The position numbers and the translations under genes are program-made. Under the pieces are notes generated by a model. That model was not told where the DNA came from, searched no databases, and was given only the letters and a program-made list of their open reading frames with translations. Positions 10,001-20,966 of a stretch of DNA of 64,000 bases are shown here, in pieces. Position 1 is the first letter of the stretch, and each line of letters starts with the position of its first letter. The DNA is from Tigriopus japonicus (lineage: Eukaryota; Arthropoda; Copepoda; Harpacticoida; Harpacticidae), in the NCBI GenBank assembly GCA_010645155.1, contig CM021320.1, positions 6,238,476 to 6,302,475 of the forward strand, read 5' to 3'.

Positions 10001-12649
10001 TTACTCTCTCTTTCTCCCCGCTCTTAATCTCGATCTCTCGTTCTCTGTTGGCAGGATTGAGGGGGGAACCAATTTGATTGATTGATAGACAGACTTGTCA
10101 TGGTTCTTTTTTAAGACAGATGGAATCCAATGGTGGCTGAAGGAGATCCAGTTCACATAAGGTCAATCATGTTGGCCTTTTTTCATCCCTTCCCTCCATG
10201 TGTGAGAATTTACGCACCAATGAAAGGTCAGGATGCTACCTCTCTCCCCACAGACTGTGGGGAGGGTTGATGTTGATTTTGGTTTTGTTGACGGGGAATT
10301 GATGACAATGTATGGATAGGAATTTGGTCTTGGGAAAAGTCTGGTCGTAAAGTTCCAGCAAGGGTGGGGGAAATATTTCAGATAAAAAATAAAGGGTAAG
10401 GATGAGGAATAATCAGAGCCGTTGTTGGGTGGTCACTTTCCTCAAAGGTAGGAAAGGGAATTGGTAAGGGATGCGTTGGATATGGAGGTGACGAGGTACA
10501 TCTACGAAAGAAACAAATCAAATTAGGCCACTGCTTGAAATGTGTCCAATTATAATGTGTTCGGTACCTGTATCTGCACAAATTTAACCCTCTCCTGCGC
10601 ACATGCGCTCCAGGAAAGCTGTAAGGGAGCATAGAAATAGTGATTACTTGCCAAACTTGGTTTAAATTGGAATCACTCATCATTTGTGTTTTCAAAAGTG
10701 TAATCTTCGCAGCAACTAAATACCATACACTTTAAAATCATCAACCAATGAGTGATGCCGTAGTATACGTAAAGTTCTGAATCTCCGAAGACCATTCAAC
10801 TTGTTCCATTCTTTTTTTATCCCACATTTCCCGTTTTTTAAAAGATTGATTATTTCCTTATGTTGTTGAATGTTCGAGCAGGAGATTCAGAGTCTTTGAC
10901 TTGTGGCTTTAAACTTACGCATAAATGGCATGAAACCCTCATCATCTTCAGGTTCGCACAACTCCTTCATAAGGTTCTTGGCTTCTTCTTTGGTGAGCTT
11001 CTCACCTATGAATGGAAGACAATAATGCCCTTAGTACAAGTTTCACGCAATGATTTTGGTTTGGTTCGCTCAATGGTGATCAAGGCTCACCCAAGTTGGT
11101 CAGCAGCCTGAACAGCTCGTTTCCAAGGATGGTGTTGTCCTCGTTCTTGTCGTAAAGCTTCAAGATTTCCACAAAGTCATGAATGCCACCGGTGTCCTTG
11201 GACTCCTTGGCCAATTTGAAGATGGGATAGAAGTCGTCAACGACCATGATCTTCTTGCCCTTGTCCTTTTGGCCGCCAATTTCGTCAATGGTCTTCAGGG
11301 TGGGGTTCAGGTTGCAAGCTCGAAGAAGGTCGCCGATATAGAAGGCGTCGACTTTGCCATCACCCTTGAAGTCGTAGACGTCGAATGCGAATCTGATCTC
11401 TGTCGGGGGAAAAAGCCAACAGTTTAGAGTTGATTGTAAAAATAGAAAACTGTCCTTAACAAGATTAGCTTACATTAGTGTTTGTACGAATACTTGGAAA
11501 GGGATCACTCAGGGAGGTCAGTTGAATTATTTTGATTCATAAGGGATGTACTTACCCACAGCCGATGAAATTTACCCGAATTGCAATGCAATGTGAATGC
11601 AGATGCAGCTTTTGTCAGTGGAGGTGGTGATGATGAAAATGATGAGACGATTACAAGGGTAACACGAGGTTGGGATATTGTGGATGTTATTTAAAGGATG
11701 CACAGAGATTCGGGTTCACACTTTGGTTTGATTTGGACTTCAATTAATTATGCAATTGAATGCAATAGGACCGAAACACAATGTCATGCCACAGGTATTC
11801 AAAACGAACAACGCGACGATCGAGCTTCATAAGTTACAACTCTTTATTTGCTGAGTCGGTAAAACCACTTTTTATACGAGGGATAACGCAAATGAGGTAT
11901 AAAAAAGACAAGGCATGGTTTGAATCGAACTAGGATGAACGAGTGGTTAGTTTAGGGTGCATTCGGGTGCGTGGTTTAGTTTTGTTGGGGTTTCGATGGG
12001 AACAACCTTAGGGATCATGAGGGTTCAAGACATTCAACATTCAAAGTTTCTTAAGACCTTACTTTCAACATCTCTAGGATGGATTCCGTATTTGTCACCA
12101 ATTTGTTTGTTTTCCTAAAATAATTATGAGATTCCTATTAAAATGAGTGGAAAAGGCACTTACGTTCAATCTCCTTGGTACTCAGATCGTGCTGAAATGG
12201 GATAAAATGGGGGTTCAAGACTTTGGGAAATTAAAAGCTTTCTTGGAATATCAAAATATTTATAACTCTCTTATGCTTAAAGAAGAGAGGCCAACAATTC
12301 TAAAAAGAATAGTTCTTTAAAGCTTCAAAACGCTTGTCTTTATCGTGTAAAATGGGCTTGTCACTGTATGGACCATTCATTGGCAATGCACAATGTTCCA
12401 AAAAAGTTGCTTTCTCAGATTCTCCATTTTTTCTTTCTGTGCATACACCAATGATCTGAATTGCCCAAGTCATGACTTTCAAGAAGATGCTCACATTTAC
12501 TATCGTTGGCTCAACTCCCCATGAAGGATGGAACAAACCCAATTACTCCCATTAGGTGACAGGCCTTCAAAACTCCTACCTACGTGCTTGATTCTAGATC
12601 TAATACGATTGAATTGTGGGTTGCATTGAATGAATGAACTTACAGACAT
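7004..12649 (-). CDS. Mlc1: Myosin essential (alkali) light chain with duplicated internal exon pair, 161 aa per isoform
   Basis: Minus strand. Exon 1 12644-12649 (ATG TCT), exon 2 12164-12191, exon 3a 11091-11399, exon 4a 10919-11005, exon 3b 7397-7705, exon 4b 7128-7214, exon 5 7004-7059 with stop. All junctions after exon 2 are phase 1 with GT-AG borders. Using 3a+4a or 3b+4b gives 486 nt, 161 aa, in each case. Exon 2 gives HDLSTKEIE. Exon 3b continues [19 protein letters not shown], then [14 protein letters not shown] and [20 protein letters not shown]. Exon 4b gives [13 protein letters not shown]; exon 5 gives [18 protein letters not shown]. This is the canonical alkali light-chain layout, with EF-hands 1 and 3 best preserved. 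The protein binds the myosin heavy-chain neck in muscle. The two blocks are probably spliced as alternatives; two overlapping genes with separate ends is the alternative. Confidence 0.85.
7128..7705 (-). other. Exon cassette b (exons 3b and 4b) of the light-chain gene
   Basis: Exon 3b is 7397-7705 (309 nt, acceptor TCTCAG, donor GTACGT); exon 4b is 7128-7214 (87 nt, acceptor TCTGCAG, donor GTAAGC). Lengths and phases equal those of cassette a. The encoded block from FAFDIYDF to ILLSLG is about half identical to that of cassette a, by eye. It has the more canonical EF-hand, [12 protein letters not shown]. Confidence 0.85.
7706..10918. other. Long intron between the two exon cassettes
   Basis: 3.2 kb without a convincing exon on either strand. 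I looked on the minus strand for a third last exon or an alternative first exon with a GTAAG/GTGAG donor and found none. Contains a GT-rich stretch at 9640-9780 and CT-rich sequence near 10000-10040. These could be regulatory, but nothing specific can be claimed. Confidence 0.5.
10919..11399 (-). other. Exon cassette a (exons 3a and 4a) of the light-chain gene
   Basis: Exon 3a is 11091-11399 (309 nt, acceptor CGACAG, donor GTGAGC); exon 4a is 10919-11005 (87 nt, acceptor TCATAG, donor GTAAGT). It encodes [53 protein letters not shown] and [13 protein letters not shown]. Its third EF-hand loop ([12 protein letters not shown]) has lost the central Gly present in cassette b, so calcium affinity or structure may differ. 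Confidence 0.85.
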
Positions 12650-13988
12650 GATGAAGGTGGTTGGTTGGTTGGTGTTGGTTTTCCGGAGGATGAAACAATC
12701 AGAAAGTTGGAGCCAAGCACACGGTCAAACGACTGACTGACTGACTATGTCTGATTCCCTCGGGTGACTCAGGCAAAGTGAAGATCTAGCTGAGAATCTC
12801 GAGCTATTTTAATTCTTCGTCTACGATCTCGCCCACACCCACTTCTGGCAGGCAAGCAGGCAGGCTAGCAGATCTTCTTCTTCTTCATCCTCGTTGTTCT
12901 TAGCGGGCTGGCCTCATTGGGGTAGCGATCCAAAAGTTCCACAATATGGACTCGAGTGGAAAAATGTGGCTACAGAGTCAGCGAAAATCGACCCTCAGCT
13001 CAAGAAAGCGACACCTGCGTGAACTATGGGTACTGTACGTCAGTCGAGCCATCGACCAACATCCGCATGTGCCTCTGAGCCACAGCCAAATTTTGTTTGA
13101 CTTCGAGGATGTTCCCGATTGAGAAGGAACGATCCCCAAAACGTCCGTCCGTTCAGCCAGCTCAGGTTGAGACTCCAAGGCGTGCTGTGGGACATAGTAG
13201 ACATATGTACTCAAGACAGCCTTGCCCACGGAAGCATGAAAGCCAGCTTTGCCTCGATATTTTTGGACCGATCAGCATTGTTGGCAACCTTTTGCTCAGA
13301 TGAGTGTTAGGGAAACAAATCCAAAGAAGCTTGGGTGATGGCTATTCACCACCTGATCGCCATCAGCGAGGGACAGGGAGAAAAGAGACATTCCCATGGA
13401 CATCGTCACCGATGCTCTCACCCACCCCACAATCTCAAGCAGTTGATCGGCCCGTTCAAGTTGGTCATTACGGCGGCCTTAGAAGGCTAACACTTTTCAT
13501 AGGTGCTATGCAACTACCCAACCCAACTTTCTTTGCTGCTTCGTTCACTCACTCATATCGCCGAATGACACACATACGTACACTGCAAACTGTACTTACT
13601 ACACGCGGTGGGTGTGAACTGAACACAGACTCAAACACTCGATCCAGCGGGCTTGAAACGAGCCTAAGTTCTTGGGACAGGATCCAATTCCCCTGAAAAC
13701 GAGGACTTTTGGGCCTAAAACCCTGGCAAGCTAATGACTTCGATGGTCAACGCCGTTTTGGAGTGGAACAGGCGGAAAACAATAATACATGCTTCTCGGC
13801 AGCTTCTTATAATAATGGTAAAAGTTCCATCAAAGTAACGTCAAATAGCTATTCATATTGGAAAAGAAAAGCATTTCTTTGGACGGAAATATGCCCATTG
13901 AAAGAAAGCTAAAAGAGGAAAAAGTTGATTGAGTTGTTGAAACAAAAACCACTATACTTCAATCTCCTCCATTATGTAGATCAATGGA
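12650..13988. other. Upstream region of light-chain gene, no other supported gene
   Basis: Just upstream of the ATG (minus strand) lies an AACC-repeat leader, then TCAGTCAGTC repeats near 12735-12750 that fit an arthropod initiator. A TTAAAATAG AT-rich site lies near 12810 (MEF2/TATA-like, weak). Open frames at 12978-13229 (minus) and 13304-13696 (plus) show no family motif or splice support. Confidence 0.4.
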
Positions 13989-14211
13989 CGGCAACAGCTT
14001 CTGGGATAGGGCCCACCAAATTTGACGTCGGTCAATCTGAGCCCACAAAATAGAAGCTGGTGGGTTCACGGCCCACAAATTAAAAATCCCAGAGCTGTGT
14101 GCTCACAAATTCAGTACCATGGATGACTCACGGGCCCACTATTTTGGACTTACTCAATAGCTCATGGGCCCACCAAAAATCACACCGGGGCCAACTGGTT
14201 GCCGTCCCCTA
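13989..14211. repeat. Short TIR repeat with GGGCCCAC array
   Basis: Ends GGACGGCAAC and GTTGCCGTCC are inverted. The interior repeats GGGCCCAC / GAGCCCACA at roughly 30-bp spacing. A relative lies at about 30925-32290, split by the palindrome. No coding capacity. Confidence 0.6.
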
Positions 14212-15680
14212 AATGGAGACCTTTTCTTAAGAATTTAGGATACCTCATAAGAATTTGTCATTCAAAGTATCAAATATACTTTTAGCTCAATATCCTACTT
14301 CTTAAGTAAATCTTACGCCCTTGACCATGTTTGTTTTTCTTCATCGCATCAGTATTCAGTGCCTAACTTGAATTTTGAAAGCTAGACTAGAATCTCAATG
14401 ACCCAATGCTAAGGCAAAATATTGCACCCATACAATAGTGACGGTACAATCAACCATGAATCGCTTTGCACATGGGTGGTTAACGATCACTTCAACAAAA
14501 AAAAATGTTTGTAAGTAATTTCTTTGATCATAAATTGAAAGTGAAGACAATTAAACGTTTTATGAGTATCTTGCAATTTGTAGAGGAAGTATAATCTTTT
14601 TTTTTATTTTCGTTTTCCTAGCGTTACTAAAAACATTGACTTTTAAAAGCACTTGCTTGGTTTGTTGTTGACCTTTGCCCTAATTTGTCGAATCCATATT
14701 GTCCAGAAGTAACGACCGATTAGTTTTGAGAATTTTTCTTTATTTATATTTACAAGAATCTTTTTTTCAAGAATTTATTACAACTTTTCAGAACTTATGT
14801 AGTACAATAAAAGAATACTTGTTCCCCATTGGGTTTCGGATTAAGAAATGCCAGGATGTGTTTTGGTATTTTAATCCATTTAAGCCATTTGAAACAATGT
14901 GTTCGTTGGATCGTCAATAAAAAGTATTTCCCGATTTGAAATTGGTCTAAGACAATTGAATTTTAAATCAAACCTAGAAGCATTGCTTTTACTCTTTTGG
15001 GATTGTTATTTGTCCTGTCTGTCGGGTTGCATCTACGAAATCCCTCGTATGAAAGGCATGGGTGCATGCACGCACAGTGTGTTGTAGGTAAACGACTTGT
15101 TTGGAAAGCATTTTTCAAGAATGACTCATTCTTCAATTGCCAGCAATCCCATGGATATGGGCAATAGTTTTGCTTTTAATATTGACCCAAAATAACATTG
15201 GCTTGCGTCAGCTAGATTTTCCAAACAATGTTTTAGCATGCATAGTCTGATACTGGCTGGCCAATGGTCAGGTGTGGATTATTGTGGGATTGGTGGTGCC
15301 GTTTTCTTCGTTGTTTTGAGTACCATTGCGATCCCTTATTGCGTTAAAGACTTTTGCGGCCTTTTTGGCACTGATCCAAATCTGACGAGAAATGAAGTGG
15401 GTGCTGTTTAAGATCCTTGGATTTCTTGGCCAAGGCACTCTTTCCCTGAAGCTTGTTCGTCTTGTTGTAAACCCAGAGCTGGCAGCATCTGCCGAGTTGA
15501 CTCAGTCAAAGTACTGCACTACAAACTACATACTACAATTTCCACTACTTTTACTCTCACATTTTGTGAGTGGCCGTTGGCCTGTCCAAGCCCGATTTAG
15601 CCTCTCTATCCCCATTCCTCACCCACTACTATGCCGTACGTGCATGCTCGTTCACATTCACTTGACCTTTTTTCAACAGA
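14212..15680. other. Intergenic, no supported gene
   Basis: AT-rich with short ORFs only (for example 15392-15700). No motif, repeat end or RNA gene was recognised. Confidence 0.45.
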
Positions 15681-15681
15681 C

Positions 15682-15870
15682 ATGGCTTCCGTTACCTTGA
15701 GGGATAAACTGTTGTCCTTGCGTTCCAACTCTGAGCGTTTCAGAGAAATCGACGGCCGACAAAAGCAGATGGAGGATCATCAAGTCAATCGAAAACGGCT
15801 CCGGCCACCCGATGAGTCATTTTTCGACCGTGGAACACTGAAAAGACAACTCAATTTTCCTTTGTCCTGA
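15682..15870 (+). CDS. Small hypothetical protein exon, 62 aa
   Basis: An open frame starts MASVTLRDKLLSLRSNSERF and ends FDRGTLKRQLNFPLS, immediately after a good acceptor-like tract (CTTTTTTCAACAG, ending 15680). It is rich in Arg/Lys/Asp/Glu and resembles a small charged helical protein. I do not recognise the family. No plus-strand AATAAA is evident before the convergent gene at 15981-16430. It could be the last exon of a longer gene whose earlier exons are unseen, or chance. Confidence 0.35.
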   Translation: MASVTLRDKLLSLRSNSERFREIDGRQKQMEDHQVNRKRLRPPDESFFDRGTLKRQLNFPLS

Positions 15871-15933
15871 AAAAAACTGTTGCACTTTGAATGAGCTCTC
15901 TAAAATTTCTTACGGAACTATGTTTTTTTTTTC

Positions 15934-15939
15934 TTTATT
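15934..15939 (-). terminator. Polyadenylation signal AATAAA for the membrane protein gene
   Basis: Minus-strand AATAAA 42 nt after the stop codon of the ORF at 15981-16430, a normal distance. It supports that ORF as a real 3' terminal exon. Confidence 0.6.
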
Positions 15940-15980
15940 GAACAGAGCATTTTTATACTAAACAAAGGAATTATAAAATA

Positions 15981-16430
15981 TCACAAATGCGTTGGTTTAG
16001 ATTCGAGACCCATGTGTTCCAACCAGGTATCGTTGGTGCCAATAATAAATTGTCTTTTATTGTCAGTCATCAGTTTCAACCTCGTTTCGGCTTCTTCCAA
16101 TTTCTGTTTGAGAAGAAGCAAATCATTGATTCGGCTTGGATCTTCATTGGGTGTCGTAGCATCGGTATGAAGCATCACACGAAAGTACAAGTTGGGTAAA
16201 ATTAGAGACACCATCACTAAACTAGCCAAGAAGGAGAGACCCAAGATTCCGATGAGTTGAAAGACATTCACGCCCAAGAAATAAGTGACCACCTTATTGA
16301 TCGAGTACGGCTCACTGTCGTCATAGCTCACGGATGGCAGACCAAAAATCCGAAGCAAGGCATTCGGAATGTCTTTGAATTCCTGCAGAAATAATATGGG
16401 CGTACCCACTGTCACAGTCTTTGGCTCCAT
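15981..16430 (-). CDS. Small membrane protein with coiled coil, 149 aa, unknown family
   Basis: Single-exon frame starting MEPKTVTVGTPILFLQEFKD. Residues about 52-84 form one long hydrophobic segment (FLGVNVFQLIGILGLSFLAS onward), enough for one long or two tight membrane passes. Residues 101-120 (INDLLLLKQKLEEAETRLKL) form a heptad-like charged helix. The C-terminus is ...GLESKPTHL. There is no signal peptide, so an organelle or ER membrane adaptor is possible, but function is not recognised. A close AATAAA follows the stop. The ATG is preceded by another open frame that stops 2 nt before it. Codon use looks coding. It may be the last exon of a spliced gene rather than a complete one. Confidence 0.55.
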   Translation of the reverse strand: MEPKTVTVGTPILFLQEFKDIPNALLRIFGLPSVSYDDSEPYSINKVVTYFLGVNVFQLIGILGLSFLASLVMVSLILPNLYFRVMLHTDATTPNEDPSRINDLLLLKQKLEEAETRLKLMTDNKRQFIIGTNDTWLEHMGLESKPTHL

Positions 16431-16432
16431 GG

Positions 16433-16654
16433 CTACGGCTCACTTTGAACTATATAACCGATTTGACCGTAAGACTCCACACCATTTCCAGATTCATATC
16501 GTAGCAACTCAATGGTCAGCTGACGAACATTCTGACCGCACTTGATGGATTTTCGACAATCCGGGAGGTGTTTGTTCCTTGATGTTACCACCGGTGTATG
16601 GATGTAGTATGTCGTACGTACCGGACCTCGGTACGAAGGATGTAGCATGTTCAT
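16433..16654 (-). CDS. Possible upstream ORF, 73 aa, in the leader of the membrane protein gene
   Basis: Starts MNMLHPSYRGP and ends SYGQIGYIVQSEP, with its stop 2 nt upstream of the next ATG (16430). It contains a plausible coding run (KCGQNVRQLTIELLRYE) but matches no family I know. It is either a dicistronic partner, an exon of another gene, or 5' UTR. Confidence 0.25.
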   Translation of the reverse strand: MNMLHPSYRGPVRTTYYIHTPVVTSRNKHLPDCRKSIKCGQNVRQLTIELLRYESGNGVESYGQIGYIVQSEP

Positions 16655-19522
16655 TGTTCAGTGGCCGAGGAGACGCCCGATGCGTCAACCTACCTGTCTA
16701 TTCAGTGACAAGCAAGACTGACGCAGTTTTTCACCTGGTTGACTCAGTAAATTTGGCTACAATTCCTAGAAACTAGACGGGGCCATGCATCCTCTTTTTG
16801 GAGGCTTTTGTCAAAATAAAAAATGATCGAGTGAGCACAAAAGATTCGGGTCTGCAAGCTATCGTTGTACATGTAGTATGCATGTGCATTTTGCACTCTC
16901 CGGAAGCACCGTTTCCCTTGAAATTCTTTTTCACCCCACTTGCTCCCACCTAAGAATGGATGCGAAACCTCATTTAGGGAATTGAAGGTCAATCAATCTT
17001 TTCAGCAAATGCTCGTGTCTTGAACACGTGATGCCAAATTACATTTCATTTGAATTTTGCTCAAGTTTGTGTGGCAGAAAATAGGTAGCAAACAAAAGAA
17101 CATGTTTACTGACGAAAAAACATTGCGGTAGGTGCATATCATCAAACAGATTCGACAAGGTCCAAGGATTATGACAAAAATTTCCTTGGAATTTCCCGCC
17201 ACATGCAAACATTGGCCTAGCAGGGACCCCTAATAGGCTCTTCCTGACCGAGGAAATATTCTGGCACATTATGTAGACTGAAAAGTTCCTCAAGCTTTGT
17301 CTTCTCACTCTTGAAGCTGGAGATGCTTCTTTTTGGAATCATGAACTACTCTACAAAAACGTGATTAAAAAATCTGCCGAATTACGAATCATCAATCAAC
17401 CTTACAAAAAGGGTAAAGAAAAGAAACAAAATAACTTTTTATTTTAGCACATATTCTGATGTTGTTCGAAGAAAATAAGATTGATGTGGCTTTTTATTAT
17501 TTTGGAAGTGAAAAACTATGAGGATAATTAATGAACAATAAAGTCAGAAGATTTTTTATTATCTCTGTGCTTAAACTATATATGCTTAGTTGGAAATGCA
17601 GCTAAAATACTCAGAATGTACTTGCCAATATTATTTCAATGCATAATTCTTTTTCCGAACAAAATGAAATGTTCCAATTTATGTTGAACTTGCACCTCAC
17701 TTGTCTCCATTTTCACTTTGGAAAAACAGTTACTGTTCCATTTCCAAGTTGGGACAAGTTGCGACCATAAACAAAATAATTCAATGTTTGCTGAAAGGAA
17801 AAAAGGCCATTTTTCTATTGATTTGTTCTCCTAAGTAACTTTATTTCTAAAGTCACAAAAGCATTCCAAAAATGTAAGAAACAACAGCTGCTGCTGCTAG
17901 TAGTACTACTAACAAAGGGATTTTTTTTGCGTTGTTATTGACGCTTATCTGCAAGGTTTTCAAGGGTGGAATTCATGTTCAAATGGGCTGACACATGAGA
18001 ACAAGAGATCAGAAAACTTGTTCATGTTGAATCACGAAAGCGTCATTTTTGTTCAATTTCTTCCAACTGGAGGACAACGAAGACTTCAAAAACAAGTACA
18101 CGGAAGTTGCCTTGCCTTGCAATGTACATTTTTCTTCTTCTCTAAGGTCATTCCAATCATGTAAGTAAACGTTATTGAGCTTCTTCGTCCTTAAACACGA
18201 AGCGGGCAACACCTTCCCCCGAGCAACCAGTTCAAATCGACCAGTTCCCTTTCGTCAGCCAGTTGTCTTGGTTTTCTTCAGTCCGGTTTCCTTGAAGGAC
18301 TCTTCGTATTCATGGAGGTAGATGCCCCTCATTTAACCACTAGCATTAATTACAAGGTCAATGGCGTTGCGTAGGTTTCCGCTCGTAGAGGAGCATTGAA
18401 GGAGCAGCAGTATTAGTTTCCACCAAATCGAGCGCGAACAGTGTTGGAGGACAGATGAAATGATGAGGATGCCTACCATGGAGATGAACTACACACTCCG
18501 ATTTCGTGCGTCAAACTACATACTAGAGTACATTCATACTGGAAACGGGAATCAAGGAGTGAATCTGCTTCGCTGGATGAGCGAGATAGGTAGAATGCTC
18601 TCCATCAATGACTTAATCAAGCTAATTCATTATCGCTCTCATGGTCAGTGGGTTCGACTTCTTCGGGGATAAGGCACGGAAACGGGATGATCCCTCGAAG
18701 CCGTAAGCGTTGATTCCTTAAGCACCGCTCACCTCTTTTATTCATCTACAGTGGCACTTCCATCCAGATGATTGAGAAGGTTTCACTTTCTTCGGGCCAA
18801 CGCAACCAATCCTGCGTACAGGACATCAACACTCTCACACACGCTCGTCTATGTAGTAGCATGTATGCTCGTACCAACGAACCAAGTAAGATCCATCCAT
18901 GGTCGCGACGGACGGACGTACTGACGGTGGTAACGCATGGTCGGTAGTGGCTGAAGGGATCCCACTTATAATTGAGAAATATTCGTGCCACCACCGATGT
19001 AGATAGTACCACAATTTGACGTACCATGGAGTGCTCCTATTCGATTTTGAATCCTCGTGTGTTCATCCAGAGGGTATGAGGTTCCCTGTCCTTTGGCGTA
19101 ACTTGGGCCAGCCACGAATACCAACGAACGAACGAACTTCCAATCCCAAGCGGTACGGAACAAGTTGTGCTACTATCCATCCTATCGAGCGTCGCCTGGT
19201 GCTTGATGAATGTTATATCCCCTATTCAGCATGGATTAGACGTCCGATCGGTGCTCCGCCAACTTCTGGTTTGGATGATCCCTGTCCTTGTGTTTGAGAC
19301 TTGGTCCGACTTCTTCAAACACTTGGATATCTAGTCAATGGTCATTCAACAGTTGGGCCATCATATCCTTGTTGCGAGTCCCACGGAAACCATCGAGCTT
19401 CCAGTGTTGTGCCATGTGTGTCAAGATCTCCGCCCAAATACTCATTTCACTCAAGGCCAGGTTCATGATCTGAACCCATCAAGGCCCATTGCCTATCCAA
19501 CTCAGAGTGTGTTTGGTATAGA
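16655..19522. other. Intergenic, no supported gene
   Basis: Short ORFs only. 18460-19500 is less AT-rich and dense in open frames on both strands without family motifs. It may contain promoter or 5' UTR sequence of the downstream protease. Confidence 0.45.
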
Positions 19523-20966
19523 ATGTCGGTGGTCAAGAAAACCAATGAAAAATATCTACTTTTGCTCTCATTGTGGATGGTTTTCGCTTTGCTGCAGGTC
19601 GTCAAAGCTTCAACCGACCTAGTCATAGATCGATCTGTAAACACAGAAAGCGAGGAGGGCTCTGTCAATGACCTTGATCGAGAAGCTAGTCATGCAACCA
19701 GAATTTTATCCAATTCTTCGAGTGATGATGTCGTTTCATCACCAACCTCACAATCTCGGGGCATTTTTGACGATATGGCGAGTGGTTTAAGTACATTACT
19801 AAGTTATGGAAGCAGTCCAGTGGTAGACAGCACTTCTACTTCAAATGGAGGCCTCTCTTTGGTGCCAAACCACTGTTGGTATCGTGGTGAAAAATTTGAT
19901 TGTGCTCTAAGCATTACTTGTGCGATTTCTGGCAAAAAGTCCATGGACCTCTGTAATGGTGGGCTCATCTGGACTTGTTGCGTCGATCGCGAAAAAATTG
20001 ATCGCATTGACCCCGACCTTGGGGCCCTTGACGACGCACAGTGCGGTCAAATCGTACAACAAGACAGCATTGGCAAAAAAGCGGCTCGCATTGTCGGCGG
20101 GCACGATTCGGCTTTTGGCCATCATCCTTGGCAAGCGGCCTTGATCAAACAGTCGTTTTTGAGCAAACGAATCTCGTGCGGTGGTGCATTAATAGGAAAA
20201 CGTTGGGTGATTACCGCCGCTCATTGCGTTTATTCAACTCCGGTGTCGTCTATGCGAGTTCGCTTAGGGGAGTGGAACGTCAGAGAACAAAGTGAACCTT
20301 TCCCTCATGAAGATTATGAGGTGGAGCGCAAAATTGAGCACAAGGGCTACGAACCAGCTACGTTCAGAAACGATATAGCTCTGGTACGTTTGAATCGTGA
20401 TGTTAAATATCGTCAACATATCATTCCAGTGTGTTTACCCTCTCCTAATGAGGTGTTCACTGGCAAACCCGCCGTTGTGGTTGGGTGGGGCCGAACCGCT
20501 CATGGTCAATTGTCCACACCTGCTCGACTACAAGAGGTAGAAGTGGAAGTGGTGGACAGTACCTCGTGCCAAGATTGGTTCCGACAAAACAACAGAAAGG
20601 AGACCATTTTCCAGAAGGAATTCATTTGCGCAGGGTACATCACGGGTGGAAAAGATTCCTGTCAAGGGGATAGTGGGGGACCACTAGTCACGCAAAAAGT
20701 AAGTTCTCCCCTCTCTTTAGGAAGGGCGTGAAAGGCAAAAATACCATGGAAGTAGGAAAAGGAAAGGAAGTTGACCACTTGAAGCATGGAAATCAAAGTC
20801 CCGACTCGATGTGCGTTAATTGTTCTTTGATTCTTTCTTTTAGGATGGGCGTGGTGTTCTAATTGGTTTAGTTTCGTGGGGCATTGCATGTGCACGGCCT
20901 AAGTTACCAGGCGTGTACACTAATATCGCTCATTTCTCATCATGGGTTCAACAGAATATCGTCTAG
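19523..20966 (+). CDS. Secreted CLIP-domain trypsin-like serine protease, 432 aa
   Basis: Two exons, 19523-20698 and 20844-20966, phase 0, donor GTAAGT, acceptor TTTTAG, stop TAG. The N-terminus ([20 protein letters not shown]) is a signal peptide, followed by a Ser-rich linker. A compact six-cysteine CLIP-type module has Cys118, 127, 133, 144, 152 and 153, the last two adjacent. The chain is cleaved at Arg189-IVGG. The catalytic domain (190-432) has the full triad: His234 (TAAHC), Asp284 (NDIAL), Ser384 (GDSGGP). Asp378, six residues before the Ser, predicts cleavage after Arg/Lys. Cys174 (AQCGQ) likely links the two chains. CLIP proteases act as extracellular zymogens in Toll, melanisation or cuticle cascades. 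The linker and Cys module resemble Stubble/l(2)k05911-type proteases; the exact orthologue is unsure. An enzyme, not an inactive homologue. Confidence 0.92.

Noticed and set aside
13304..13696. 130-aa plus ORF upstream of the light-chain gene
   Set aside because: No motif, no splice or poly(A) context, and composition not protein-like.
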